DNA of 64,000 nt. Source: Phellopilus nigrolimitatus. Lineage: Eukaryota > Basidiomycota > Agaricomycetes > Hymenochaetales > Hymenochaetaceae. How positions within the stretch are numbered: the stretch's first letter is position 1; each line of letters starts with the position of its first letter. A model generated the notes under the pieces. The model was not told where the DNA came from and did not search any database. It saw only the letters and a list, made by a program, of their open reading frames with translations. Below, piece after piece: positions 8,599 through 21,567 of this stretch. The position numbers and the translations under genes were made by a program. The stretch lies in assembly GCA_021029095.1 (NCBI GenBank), contig JAJOHG010000094.1:1-64000 (forward strand), written 5' to 3'.

Positions 8599-10427
8599 TG
8601 AAACCTTCTATGATGATTAATTAGTATATATTACTATTTATCATAATTTTTATTTGGAGGTAAAGCCACCAATTGATTTGATTCCGAGGGTATTTTATTA
8701 TTTCTCTCTGTGCCACAGTTTCGGCATGTGCTCGGCATGCCAGATTTGGAGCGCAAATCTGTCCTAATTTGGTAGGACGGGTGACGCGTCATCACTGTGT
8801 CTTTTCACATGCTCGTCGTCGTTCTCGACATCCTGGGCTTTTTCTTTACCTTTCTTGCCGCCTCACCTTCTGCAAAAACACAGGACGACTCTCCGGAGGC
8901 TGTGCGCCGCCTTTCTTGCGCGGTTTGGAAGCAAGGGCACCCGGCAGCGACGACGCGGATGCGCTGGCACGCGCGTGCACTCGACGACAGCAAAGCACCG
9001 CGCTGGCACACGCATGACGACAGCAAAAGGCGGCACCCCTGTGCGCATGCGACGTGCAAATTCGCATATTCTCTGATCTTCTGCACCTTCAAGAGGTTCT
9101 TGTGCTCTGGAGAAGATCTGACATCACACGTTCTACAATGTCCCGCCTGCCCGCCACCCTTTGCATGGTTTCTGGTGATCCCCCACTGCTGACGTCTCTT
9201 CTGTGCTATGCGAGAAGGCCGACTCATTCCACTGGCAGAGGCCGTCCGCATGTGCGCACCCAGCCGCAGCTGCAGACGTCGCGCACGACGTGCCCGTCGT
9301 CCATGTGGCTCAACCGCGTCTGCGCCGCGGCAACCCGATGGCGAACAGAGAGAAAATGACACCTGACACGCACCGCGCACACTGCGAGGTCACGAGCAGA
9401 GTGGGGTTGGTGGGGTGGTGGATAGAATGGGGCTGCGCTCGAGCGCGCGTGTGCGACGTGGAGCGCGTCGCGGCAGCGCGAACGCTGCGTGAGACGGATG
9501 CGCCCTACCGCCCTACCGAGCGCCTCGTACAGAAGCGCACCGCCCGAAGGAGTTGCGCGCGGACGCAGCGCACGGTGTCGTCGAGGGCCTCGCGCTCTCG
9601 TCGTCCGCGCCCGCGCCAATGGTTGACGCCGGACACGTGTTCTGTGAGGTTTTACTAATAATAATACTATTTTTGTTTTTTCTATTTTATCATGTGTTTT
9701 CCCTGCAAAAAAAGAGAAAAAAAAGAATTATATAAGTAAATAACGTGATGAGTAAAAAAAAAGCGGGGGGCGACGTCGGGATGATGAGCAGGAGGGCGGG
9801 CCGCAGCGAGCGGGAGGGCGCGGAAGCGCGCCGCCGGCACGCTAAGCAGCGATCTAAAGATTTTATGTATCCCGCCGCATCAGGCACGCCGATCCATGGT
9901 GCCGACCTGCCGATGAGCCGTCCAAACCTTCGCAGCCATGTACAATATGTCCAGAAATCAAATTACAACCCCTCAGGATTAAATACAATGGCCCAACAGA
10001 TAATAAAGCAAAGCCCGAAATATTTTACAAATTGTCCATATTTTAATTACAGCACACCCGGATTTATTACAATTATCCACAGGGGAAATACAATAACAGC
10101 ACAGAGATGATTACAATCTGACCATGTTTTAATTACAGCACACCCGGGTCAATTACAATTACACCAGGCAGATAAAACTACAGGCCTAAAGGTAAATACA
10201 AATTGTCCATGTTTAAATCACAGCACACCCGAGGTTTTTACAATCACCCCAGAGAAAAATAAAACAACAGCTCTCTGGAGTTTCATACAATATCCCTACG
10301 CAGTTGATTTACAACAGCCAGGCACCTTGTATAGAATAAAATGACACCTCCCGTGCTATACACATGTACTTTGAGACATATGTCTGTTATTGTTTTATAA
10401 TACTAGTAAGGAGTAGTGATTATGCAG
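8599..10427. other. Intergenic, no supported gene
   Basis: AT-rich just after the LTR, then GC-rich (8770-9640) with overlapping open frames on both strands that show no domain or splice support, then A/T tracts (9650-9760). Holds the tandem repeat at 10029-10290. Confidence 0.5.
10029..10290. repeat. Three diverged copies of an 85-86 bp tandem repeat
   Basis: The core TTTTAATTACAGCACACCCG recurs at 10041, 10127 and, diverged, at 10211. Each copy is flanked by a CAATTGTCCAT- or ACAATTA-like arm. The spacing is constant, which supports tandem duplication. No coding potential is seen. Confidence 0.7.
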
Positions 10428-10745
10428 CACCTAGAGACGCGATTGAGAATCCGTGCGAGACGGAACCGAAACTAGTGTCCAGCGCGCACGTACAAATAAT
10501 AAGGCAGCGGAGGCGTGTCGCCGACGCCGTTGGTCGGCCGTAGAAATGGATCAACGATCACTGCAGGACACAGGTTGGAGAAGTGGAAGGCGTCAGACGA
10601 TTTTCCTTTCGACCTTCTGTGGGTAAACGAAACGACATACGAAACACGGCTGCGGCAAGAAAGAATCCTACGAAGGGCCACCAGACCTTGAACGGCCTGT
10701 GCGGGTTTAATTTCTTATAGCAGAGCCAGAAGAGCCCCTGACGTC
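10428..10745 (-). pseudogene. Fragment of a MUP1-like methionine permease gene (copy 1)
   Basis: Reverse-strand exon pieces read GLFWLCYKKLNPHRPFKVWW, then after an intron LIVDPFLRPTNGVGD and TPPLPYYL, then a second intron. These match the pattern of the C-terminal membrane segments of APC-family high-affinity methionine permeases, as known to me. Both ends are cut: no earlier exons are found and the last exon stops after about 14 nt. The second intron differs by one base from its counterpart at 21971, so the two fragments share a recent origin. Confidence 0.6.
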
Positions 10746-11204
10746 GACAGGATGTAAGTGAGAGACGGTAATTCTCATATGGAGTTGAGGAGATGCACGC
10801 ACGAGTACGACAAGCAGGTTAATTATCTGCTGCTTCGCGCAGCGCGCAGGTGGCAGTGGGGAAAGCTAAGCGCGTCGCCTGGCCGCTGCTGCGTGGCGGC
10901 ATCCCCGTGCGCGCGTGCACGCTACTCGCGCTCGTCACCAAAAGGCCTTCGTCCGATCAATGTCGCATTCTACTTGGCTCTACGTCGTCGTTAAGCCGCT
11001 CGTCAAGCCCAAGTCAACACCTTACGACGTTTTCTCGCTACTCGTCATTCTCTTCGTCGGCGACATCCTGCTGCTGGGCGGCATATTCTTTGTCCACCAT
11101 GTCTATGGCGTCGTTCTCCCCTCATGGCCCACAGTCGCCGCATATGCCCGCTTCTCAAGGTCCTCGGCCGATCGCACCCTGTTGAAATGTCCTATACGCA
11201 GGAG

Positions 11205-12660
<1,456 letters not shown>

Positions 12661-13303
12661 AATTGAAACAGAACACGTGACACGTAAAATGGGAAGGATG
12701 TCGTTAAATTTGAACCTCAATCTCAGCAACTACGGTGTAATTCGAGTTCTTTGCACACCCAATCAATTTTTTTTTCTCTCTGGCACAATTGGCACATTTT
12801 TTGGAAAACAAATCTTATGCAATAAAACTAGAGTCTAGTTGGCGTCCACAAAAATCAACATTGATTTCATTTTCGAGCAGTCTCATTATTTCTTCAAACA
12901 GCTTCACTTGAATTGGACACCGTCAGTTAATAGTTCGGAATGTCGCACCTTCAACATCTGAATTCTCCCAGTGTTACCAGCCCGAACGCAACAGTGATGC
13001 TTCTCGAGCGTGCACTGTATCTCGGGGCACATAGCTCAGGTTTGCGCTACACACTCAAACCTAGCATGCGGAAAATGTACTGGCATATTGACGCTGGTGA
13101 GCACTAGACTTCAAGTACATTCCTATCCCGCCTACTATCGTCCATGCAATCTACATCTCCAAAGAAAATCGGCTGCGTATGGGTCCATCGCTTCTCGTAA
13201 GGCAACAGCTTACTATTCAAGAAAGCTGTGGCGGAAACCTTGATTGAGAAACTTAAAACATGGAAGCTTCAGAGATACCTACCTGCTTCTTTGTTTCCAA
13301 CAG
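12661..13303. other. Intergenic
   Basis: AT-rich sequence after the helicase remnant. I see no supported gene or repeat. Confidence 0.4.
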
Positions 13304-14967
13304 TTAGTCGTAATATTTCAACGGAACGTAGCCTTTCCTCGAGATCGGACACGCTCTCGTCGGGCCGTGACAAATGGCTCCGCTGTTATAATCGAGGACG
13401 ATCCTGCTGCGACCTGAAACACGCTTTGACTGCAGCAAGCCACCCGGGTTGCCTGACCACAGGCTCGCAAGTGTCAGGGCGTGGTAGCTAGAATCAAATA
13501 GTCGGCTCTCGGAGAAGTACAGAATCCGGCCGCTTTTCGACACTTGAATATCAATATCCCAAAGATAGACTGGCAGTTGATATGGCTGGGAACAGCTGTA
13601 TCTGATAAAGGAAAGGGACTGAGTTTCTTTGTCCTTCACGAGACAGATAATGTGTGCAATAAGGTATGAGCCCCTTGATTCACTAGTATGTGTACTGGGC
13701 ATTGACGAGAGAACAGAAATTGTATCGATAAGCTCTTCTTTTCCGTTGTAGTTCCCAGGAACGCTCGAAGGCACGTACAGCCCATGTAGTGTCACAGCTT
13801 TCAGATGGCAACTTGTATCTGTAGAATGTGACATTATAACGGACATGTCGATTGTAATTTCTGTAGAGAGAAAAACATCGATATTTTGCATTGTCGATTT
13901 CCCCGTGGTTGCCTGACTGAAAATGTCACTAAGCGATGCAATTGCTAGCTTCACGTCAGAATTTACTGCTATTTGGACTGCAGAAACGCGAAAAACGACA
14001 AAGAGAAGAGATCCGTCGATAACTTTTATGTCGAAGATAGACATGAAAGCCTAAGAACGAATCAGATGTTGGCTGACTGAATTGTATTGACTCGGCTTAC
14101 GGCCACTGAAGCAAAAACCATCACTCCGGTCTCCCAATTGACGAAGATGAAATGCCTTCTTGTAGCCACGACTACAAAAGGCCCACGCATGCAAATTTTC
14201 CTTCTGCGCGATCCCAAGGTATCTTCAACTGTTTTTGTACACCTCACTACGGGGAGGTTCTTGCGGAAGTTGAACTCAACGACCTCGATAAGTCTAAAAT
14301 TTGGAATGAGAATGGTTGGGTAGTGGTGCAAAATGCACAAGAACATACAGCTGAGTATTGGTGATGAGTACACAATAAGCGACCATCAGCGACGTCCTAT
14401 CATTTGTATACTGACAGGTCATGTTGATCGGTGGTTTTCGTTTCGCCGCTTGCCATGCATACTTCATGCTCTGACCTTGCTTCTCTTCAGACAAGTCCCA
14501 GCAATGTATATGCCCGCCGTCGCGTTGTAAGTAGCCAATCAAGTGTCGCCTGCCGGTTGGAAACCTCAGCCGCTTGGGTCTGCCGCCAACTTTCATCTTG
14601 ATCGTGCTCGTAACACGCGGATTGACGCTCGACCAGTTGTAATGTCCTCGTACTGCGCGTACTACATGGTCACGTAGTTCTTCATCTGTGAGCTCATCCG
14701 CGGAATGACTCTGTGAAATCTGTGGAGCGTGCTCGAGGTCCGCGTTTCGCCAAAAGTAAAGCCAGACTGATCGTATGGAAACGACGTCCTGGAGGTGCTT
14801 GCTCGTCTAGTGATAAATTCCGATGAAAACGTTTCTATCAGCTGCGGAATCTCAACAGACTGACTAAGGTAAACTGTACGTGCCATCTCAATCTTTAGTG
14901 CATCGACGACGCGACAAAAAGAAAGAATCTTCAGGAGAATATCCGTAGGAAATTTGTTGAATCTCAT
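13304..14967 (-). CDS. F-box protein A
   Basis: Four exons (14967-14875, 14806-14349, 14293-14101, 14050-13304) join in frame to 497 codons, all with GT/AG ends. The N-terminal F-box reads FPTDILLKILSFCRVVDALK. The rest has a beta-repeat-like pattern without a recognised domain and ends VPLKYYD. F-box proteins recruit substrates to SCF ubiquitin ligases through Skp1; the substrate here is unknown. The gene is a clear paralogue of the gene at 29842-31508, with the same exon number, the same intron positions and the same style of C-terminus. The first intron donor (GTTTAC at 14874) is the least certain junction. Confidence 0.75.
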
Positions 14968-16189
14968 CGCGATGCGAAGCTGTTCGAACTGCTTAATTCA
15001 CAGGTGATTTAAGGAAGAAGGAAAGATGTCGTTTAGAAATCCGCACATCGACGAACTGATATCAATTTCGTCACGTGTACGGTAATCAATCCGCAGAGTG
15101 AATAATCGTGAGAGCGATCCTATATGTTTTTTTTTAACATGCACAGCGGTCAAGAGACCCGATAATAAGAGTTAGTCGGATGCATCCCACGCGTACACGA
15201 AGGCCCTCCTGTTCGTCTCTTTTTCAGATCAAGATTAGAAGATCCAGACGCAACTGAAAGGATTGGTGCGCTGTCCCGCTACCGGAGCATCCCGCGTGCT
15301 CATGAACGACTAAGGACAGAAACGCGCAGGGGCGCGTGAGTTGGAAAACACGTATAAGAGACGTGGTCAGAAGCAGGCTCGGCACCGTACGGAAGCATCT
15401 ACGCGCCAGGCGCGCAAAGCAGTCTGAGAAGGCGAAGCAGCAAGGAAAAGAGGAAATAGAAGGCATGCTTCGCGGCGTGGATGGATACGCTGGGAAGGAA
15501 AAGAATGGACTGGAGTATCTTTCGTTTGTTCTTCTCGTTTCAAAGTTGCTAACGATGTTTGCGTATGTTGCTGTTGAAATGGGGCGTGGGAAAAATGATG
15601 ACGACTGGAGCTGTGTCATCAAAGGGCTCATCGTCTTTTTCGGGTCGCTCTTCTACGTGTCTCCTATCATATCCTTTTGTTGCTCGGCTGAGTCGCCTGG
15701 ATAGGCTCTCATGTCCGTGATGAACGGTCACCCTGGACCGGCACGTCTTTTAATTATCAACGTCATAGAGTGTGTACCGGCTTCTCTGTTCTCCTCGAAT
15801 TGACCAATTCGCTCGTGGTTTCAGTGAACTTCGAGGTGTACAATGCGAGAGGGTGGCCAAACGCGGATCGTCGTTTCAAAAGCGTTGCTGCTCGAGAGGG
15901 TCGCGACACGGAGTGATCTTCCTATGACTTTTCGATACGATACTATGATGCGCTCTTTCCTTCTAACAGCCTCATGTTCTAATTATCCTCTAACGCAAAT
16001 CAAAACTCATGCAGGCGCTCTTTTAGCTTCGCCCTTGGAACCAGTTATGCAAAAGCTCGACGCCCCTTGACGGCGGCCAGCGCACGTAGGCGGATCTTCT
16101 AGCGGAGGAACACGTGTTTTTATTCGAAGACTCGTTCTCCTTGGGGGTGAACATCGTTCATTCCAAGACTTACAGTCCTTTGAACCTGC
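14968..16189. other. Intergenic with one weak plus-strand frame
   Basis: A 122-codon plus frame at 15336-15704 starts with GTG. Its only internal ATG gives a short peptide with two hydrophobic stretches. I do not recognise it and consider it doubtful. Nothing else is supported. Confidence 0.3.
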
Positions 16190-17863
16190 TTACAAGGCGT
16201 CGGGCTTGGGGATATTGACTGACGAGATCCCATTCGCATATTGATTAAGGTAGTTCGACATAGCCTTGTCTGAAACATGCGTCCATCATTCAGCTTTCCG
16301 CAATTAAATGGAAGGCAAACTCACAGGCGATGACGGCCTCATTAATCGAAGTCTTCATATAATGAGGCATGTCCTGAATAAACGGAAATGTCAGTTGCAT
16401 ACCTAAAAAGAGTCAGAATGGAATTTATCCACTCACAGCATCATTCGCACCGCTTTCGAGCCAGCGCTTGATCCTCCGCGCATCATCGATTACGGAATTC
16501 CAGAGCAAGGACAGGATAGAGATGTTTTTGTTGAAGAGGGTAAGGTCATTTTCACCGAGAGTTTTGAGCTTTTCGCGAGTTGCTTTGATGTCACTGATTG
16601 AGGCGGCCAACGCATTGATGTGTGTTTGCTTGCTTTCAATCTGTCCTTTTTTGGCTGAGAGCAGTGAAAGGGAGAGAGGTATAAGACGGACTCTGGCGGA
16701 ACGAGGGTGTGGAGAGACAACTGACATGTGATGGAACTGGCCAAGGCAGCCGTGGCAACGGCACTTAGTCCTGCAATGATCAGGCCGCCGACCTGAGCTA
16801 CTTATCAGGACATCTCGAAAGTCAGATGAGAAACGTAGCCCGGGTGTTGACTTACAATGACATAGTTTGCATACGGGATCGGCATTGTAGCCAAGATGCT
16901 GATCACCGGCAATGTGAAAGTCGCGACCGAACCAATCGAGAAGAATGTAGTTTCAAGGGAAGACAGCTCGCTTTTCAGATTCTCCAAATCCTTACGTGCT
17001 TGCTCGAGCTCTTTGGTGTCTGCACCCTCCTTATCAAAGGCCCAGTCACGGAAAGAACCTGTGAACACTGCGAAATCGACCTTGAGCTTGTCAAAATTTT
17101 TGTGCATGTCATCAGACTGTGTGGAAATGCCGTTGACGTCCTGCATACCGAGGGTGCATCAGGTGACGAACTGGGTAGAAAGAAGATCGCTTGGCAACTC
17201 ACATTGATAAAGTTCTGGATTTTAGTCGTCCTAAACTCAGTAGTGAGAGTTTTGTCATTGCACATAGGAATAAGAACAGCGTCAAAGCCTTACAGTATCT
17301 TCTGTCAGCTAGTTCAACGCAAAATGATGGAAATTCTTGCATCAGACTTACGATGACTATCAACGGCAAAGTCGATAGCAAGATCCTTGCTGGAGTGCAC
17401 TACCCCACGAAATGCCTGCAAGAAATGAAAAGAGGGTGAGTTAATCAATAAACTCCCGCAGTGAGAGGAAGTAACATACTTGATTCAAAGTTCTTAATCT
17501 CGGTGCGAACGCACCGCCTGCCGGTGGAGGATATTTCTCATCAATCGTCGTCAGCGTGCTCAACGAGTTAGTGAACAGGGTCTCGATTGCGTTACACGCT
17601 GCGGCAGCGTCAGCAGCAGCGGTTGTAAGGTGGGAGGCTGCCGATGGAGTTGACATCGTCTTGACCATGCCGGCATGGAAGATGGGGTCTTCAATCGGCT
17701 TCAAGTCATCGATCTTGCCAGCATTGGCAACGAGGATGTCGATTTCGTACTGAGGAAGCTGATTGACGGCGTCGATGACCTCCTGAGGCTTTGGGTTGGA
17801 CCCGAGACGCTGCTCGAGGCGTGCAACAACAGACTCGTACGAGGGAGGAGCGTCGGAGGGCAT
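16190..17863 (-). CDS. Helical protein T1, putative ClyA/Hbl-like membrane-inserting family
   Basis: Eight exons (17863-17480, 17415-17352, 17288-17203, 17140-16856, 16792-16726, 16654-16437, 16373-16325, 16269-16190) join to 411 codons with all phases consistent. It begins MPSDAPPSYESVVARLEQ. Long amphipathic helices are followed by a hydrophobic hairpin spanning exons 4 and 5 (SVATFTLPVISILAT, then GGLIIAGLSAVA) and by a second helical pair. Helix bundle, hydrophobic hairpin, helix bundle is the layout of ClyA/Hbl/Xax-type alpha-helical pore-forming proteins. Membership is inferred from layout, not from a search. No signal peptide is seen. A 1.6-kb transposon lies 161 bp upstream of the start. 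Paralogues are at 23425 and 25848. Confidence 0.8.
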
Positions 17864-17922
17864 GTTGGTGACTGAATACAAAAGCAAGTACGAGTGTTGA
17901 AGTCAAACAGAGCGGCCACGAG

Positions 17923-17930
17923 CTTATATA
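17923..17930 (-). promoter_or_regulatory. TATA box of T1
   Basis: TATATAAG lies 60-67 bp upstream of the T1 ATG. The paralogue T3 has the same box at the same distance; T2 lacks it. Confidence 0.6.
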
Positions 17931-17995
17931 GCGATGCCGAACACGCACCCCGAGATTTCCTCTTCTTCCTCCGAGGAAAACATTTACTATTTTGG

Positions 17996-18016
17996 ACGTA
18001 GGATGTTGAGAAGCGG
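17996..18016 (-). promoter_or_regulatory. Conserved upstream block shared by T1, T2 and T3
   Basis: In gene orientation it reads CCGCTTCTCAACATCCTACG. T2 has CCGCTTCTCGACATCATGCG and T3 has GCTGCTTCTTGACATCTTACG. Conservation where flanking bases have drifted suggests a control site, though shared ancestry alone could explain it. Confidence 0.35.
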
Positions 18017-18023
18017 CCAAGTC
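18017..18023. repeat. Target-site duplication, left copy
   Basis: CCAAGTC, repeated exactly at 19662-19668 next to the right transposon end. Confidence 0.8.
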
Positions 18024-18124
18024 CACTTCAGGCACCCCCCTATGGAAGACCTATTAGGTAGGACTGGCCCATAGGGAGTAGCCACCTAGGAGGTCCAGTT
18101 TGGTTATATGAATCCCATGGCTGA

Positions 18125-18206
18125 TGGGCGTGCCCAAAACCTTGGGCATGCCCAAACATATGGGAATGACCAAATTTGGGCATGCCCATTTTGCTGGGCA
18201 CGCCCA
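18125..18206. repeat. Four 12-bp palindromes in the left TIR
   Basis: TGGGCRYGCCCA occurs at 18125, 18143, 18177 and 18195. It is repeated four times in the right TIR. Regularly placed subterminal palindromes are typical transposase-binding sites; that function is inferred. Confidence 0.8.
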
Positions 18207-18230
18207 AAATTGTAAAAAATTTAAATTACA

Positions 18231-18310
18231 CCACCACCATGAATTGAACTACTAACCTTTTGCTTACCAATTACCAACACTCTTACCAACTGAGTCACAC
18301 CGCTTTTCTA
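18231..18310 (-). other. tRNA-like module with Pol III A and B boxes, left TIR
   Basis: The reverse strand has an A-box-like TGACTCAGTTGG (18286-18297) inside a D-arm-like CTCAGTTGGTAAGAG, then a B-box-like AGTTCAATTCAT (18239-18250). Order and spacing fit a tRNA-derived promoter. The anticodon arm is not convincing, so this is not called a functional tRNA. Confidence 0.45.
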
Positions 18311-18826
18311 CATTACTATTATAGATGTGTATATATAGGCTATCTACCAACCAAATTAGGGCTCAAATCAATTTGACTTAACCAGAATACCCGCCAACGG
18401 GTCCGGGTCAGCCCATGGGTGGACTCGTGGTATGCCCTAATCATTGCAATTGGAGACAACTAACAGTATGCCCTGCACTTTTGTACAGTTTCATTCAAAT
18501 GTGTAACCTCCTGGTTACTACCTTCCCTGATGACGACACGTAGGCGCATATAGGCACGTCGCGGACCCTTTCTTTTTTTCTTTCTTTCTTTCTCTCTCCT
18601 TAGTCATGTGACCGTGTGCCTTCTTTGGGCACGCGCATGTATTGCTCTCGCCTGCGTCTCGGGACTTTATCTCTTACTGTCTCGAACGCAGGTACGTACT
18701 TTAGCAAACATGTGTATACTATGATTTCTTACTGTCCCAAACACAGTTTTTGTTCCCGTTTTGTCTCTAGTGTTTCCACCTCGCGGTGGTTTCCAAAATG
18801 AGTTTTTAACTTCATTGTACCTTTTA

Positions 18827-19199
18827 GGGCTCATCAGGAGTCGATCTGTGGGTTTTAGCTAATTTGCTTATAGCATAGCGAGTTTTGTGCCAATATCAAT
18901 GATCTTATACTTGACATGTGCGCATTGCTAAACCCGACAATCTGCAAAAACAAGCAATCTATTTGGATCAGTATTGGTGAAGCGAGAGGCAAACAGGTCA
19001 CCTAAGTTCACTTCTACAGGTTTTGATGAACCGTTTGCCCGCCGTGCTTTCAATATTGCACCAAATAAGGTGCAGATTTTTTCATCTTGTAGCGCGTAAC
19101 AGTGCGCACATTTCTAATATAAGAGCATCAAAAACGGAGCAGAACTCGCTATGATATCAGCAAATTAGCAAAACCCGCGGATCGACTCCTGATGAGCCC
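18827..19199. mobile_element. Nested 373-bp TA-flanked MITE
   Basis: Termini GGGCTCATCAGGAGTCGATC and its reverse complement form about 50-bp inverted repeats with few mismatches. TA dinucleotides flank both ends (18825-18826, 19200-19201), as for Tc1/mariner-type insertions. It lies whol­ly within the larger transposon, so it inserted later. Confidence 0.8.
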
Positions 19200-19379
19200 T
19201 AGTGCCTTTTCCCTTACAATATACTTATACATTCTTTACACTGTTATCCATACAAGAAAGGCTTGTCAAAGGGGGTGCTTTGACAAAAAATACCTTTGTT
19301 ATGCCTTTTTTTGTGTGGACAAAGGTAAAAAGAAATAGGGTAGATAGCCTATATATAAACAAGTATAGGAATGTTAGAA

Positions 19380-19450
19380 AAAGCGTGGTGGCTCAGTTGT
19401 TAAGGGTGTGGTTGGTTGGTAAGCTAAGGGTTGTAGTTCAATTCATGGTG
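19380..19450 (+). other. tRNA-like module, right TIR
   Basis: A-box-like TGGCTCAGTTGT at 19389-19400 and B-box-like GTTCAATTC at 19435-19443. It is the inverted partner of the left module and slightly diverged from it. Confidence 0.45.
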
Positions 19451-19478
19451 GTGGCATAATTTAAATTTTTTACAATTT

Positions 19479-19560
19479 TGGGCGTGCCCAGCAAAATGGG
19501 CATGCCCAAATTTGGTCATTCCCATATGTTTGGGCATGCCCAAGGTTTTGGGCACGCCCA
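19479..19560. repeat. Four 12-bp palindromes in the right TIR
   Basis: TGGGCRYGCCCA at 19479, 19497, 19531 and 19549, mirroring the left TIR. Confidence 0.8.
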
Positions 19561-19661
19561 TCAGCCATGGGATTCATATAACCAAACAGGACCTCCTAGA
19601 TGGCTACTCCCTATGGGCCAGTCCTACCTAATAGGTCCTTGGTAAGGGGGTGCCTGAAGTG

Positions 19662-19668
19662 CCAAGTC
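19662..19668. repeat. Target-site duplication, right copy
   Basis: CCAAGTC, matching 18017-18023. Confidence 0.8.
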
Positions 19669-19785
19669 TTACGGCTACTAATACAAGTACGCGAGGTCGA
19701 GATTGCAGATGAGGTTACTCTAGAGCTTGAATAGACTCTTTTCACCAAAGCACCACGGGCTTATCAGTCCACACTGCCGATGTCA

Positions 19786-20102
19786 GGGCTCCGCACCGTA
19801 ACGTATACGGATGCGGCCATATTCCGCATTCTATGGCCTTGGTACGTCCTATTTTAGTTAACAGACTATGTGAGCACCTGTAAAATGTTCATTGAACGCA
19901 TTCAAAAGATACAGGGTCAAGAAGAACTCAGCATAAATGCTAATTTTCGACGTCCAGCAAGTACGTTTGGCGGTCGTATGTGCGATGAATATGGTCTGAA
20001 ATTTGCGATCCGTATTTCGAGCGATTCGAGTGTCTTGTGATATGGATATGGCATCATATACGGTACGGCCGTAACCCGCAACACGGTTACGGTGCGAAGC
20101 CC
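19786..20102. mobile_element. 317-bp MITE with GGGCTYCGCACCGTAAC ends
   Basis: The left end GGGCTCCGCACCGTAAC pairs with the right end GTTACGGTGCGAAGCCC. The right flank is TA and the left flank is CA, possibly a mutated TA. Another terminus of the same type is at 63412. Confidence 0.65.
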
Positions 20103-20634
20103 TAGTTTACACTGGAAAACGCCGTTTTCCCTTTATGTGATCTGCATACAAAATGAGAAGTAGACTTGCTCCCAAACATTGGGACACTACTTACGAAGTT
20201 CTCTTATGACTGGGAATGAGGCGCGAATCTAGAGTGCAGGTGTGGTTCGTATGAGGGAATGTCAAATGTCGAAACGCCAATAGTCGGTCACCTGGCCTGC
20301 TTCCGTGAAAGGTATGCAACCAAGGAAGCACGACCTCATTCCGGTGTACCTGATGCAAGGACTGCACAGGCATAATCTAAAATGTTCTGAATTCCATGAA
20401 AGGACAGACACTGTCTTCGCAAGGCATTTCATTGAGAAATTGGGTTAAAGATCAAACACATTGAGTTTGACAAGCCTTACGACCGCTTTGCCCATACCGC
20501 GTGTCGTGTATCTGACCAAGTCCGCACTTGCTTGTACTCCCCGTATGTAGCCTTCTATGGATGTATGTCCGTCCACTGAAGAGTCATCCAGTGTAGAATA
20601 GTTGCCAATGAATTCACATACACACTGTAGTATA
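20103..20634. other. Intergenic
   Basis: No gene or repeat recognised between the two MITEs. Confidence 0.4.
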
Positions 20635-21230
20635 CAGTCGAACCTCCCATATTGCATCTCTCTCATAGTGCATAACCTCCCATAATGCATAGATCCGGGT
20701 TTCCACCAAGTCGGTAGATAGAAAATCCTTATATGATAATGCATAAAATTATATATGCATAATGCATAGCCGATTTGAGTAAATTAGATACGGATATGCA
20801 CTATGCGAGGTCGGCTGCAGCCGGGATGCTACCAGGCGGCAAGATTTTTTGCTAATTATGTTTGCTTTCCCCCCACTTTTTTCACTTATCAACATCATGA
20901 CAGGGATTCCACATGTTCTCAAGGCTCATTTTGTGGGCCTCTGACATGTTTCTAATAAAGCTCGGCACCATTCTCAATCTCCCTTTCCAAATTGGGAAAT
21001 ACAAAACACTCCGGTGGAGAAATCCCCGATACCGGAATGAGGACAAAGCTCGATATCACTTTTTTTTCAGCTTATGATGTTCTGACAGTTGCATATTTAC
21101 CATGATAACTAATTCTCTAGTTTAATATTTATAATTACCTAATAGTGCCAAGTTTCTCGTATTGCATAACCTCCATATAAGCATAGACAACCCTTCCACC
21201 GACCTCTATGCAATATGGGAGGTTCGACTG
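20635..21230. mobile_element. 596-bp pogo/Tc1-type MITE
   Basis: Termini CAGTCGAACCTCCCATATTG match as perfect inverted repeats of about 24 bp. TA flanks both sides (20633-20634, 21231-21232). Subterminal variants of CATAACCTCC recur inside. CAG ends with a TA target are typical of pogo-like elements. No transposase frame is recognised. Confidence 0.8.
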
Positions 21231-21567
21231 TACATCATGCACACGTGAGCGCAAGTGTAAGGAGCCTGAGGTTGCGCCATACTCGTGGAAGGGCGTGTCC
21301 ATGCGGCGCGTCGTCCCACTTCCCGCAATGTCCGTGTTCCACCGAAAGCGCCTCTAAAGCAGGCGGAACCGTCACGGAGAAAAATGAGTTAATGGGGTGC
21401 TGGTCTTCCTTATGTAATTCATGAATCATATACTCGCGTGCCGATTGCACGTGCAAGTTTTTGCTAGCGATAGCTTGGTTTGTCGTCATTTAGAAACAGG
21501 TACATACGTTTAGCTTTCATCCATTATCAATGTCTCTGACAGGTTCTTGGAAGTATCGTGAAACACA

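Larger units (their letters stand above)
18024..19661. mobile_element. 1638-bp DNA transposon with 325-bp terminal inverted repeats, non-autonomous
   Basis: The ends are CACTTCAGGCACCCCC and its reverse complement. Left TIR 18024-18348, right TIR 19339-19661. It is flanked by the direct repeat CCAAGTC (18017-18023 and 19662-19668). A paralogous empty site with one TCAAGTC copy is seen upstream of T2 near 23183. No transposase frame is present. The superfamily is unclear: a target duplication of 7 bp, or 8 with one mismatch, would be compatible with hAT-like elements. A smaller MITE is nested inside. Confidence 0.9.

Noticed and set aside
8805..9650. Several 100-190 codon frames on both strands
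   Set aside because: Mutually overlapping, arginine- and alanine-rich, and without motifs or introns. Typical of chance frames in GC-rich DNA.
18231..18310. A genuine tRNA gene in the transposon TIR
   Set aside because: The D-arm and B-box resemble a tRNA, but I could not fold a convincing anticodon arm or acceptor stem.
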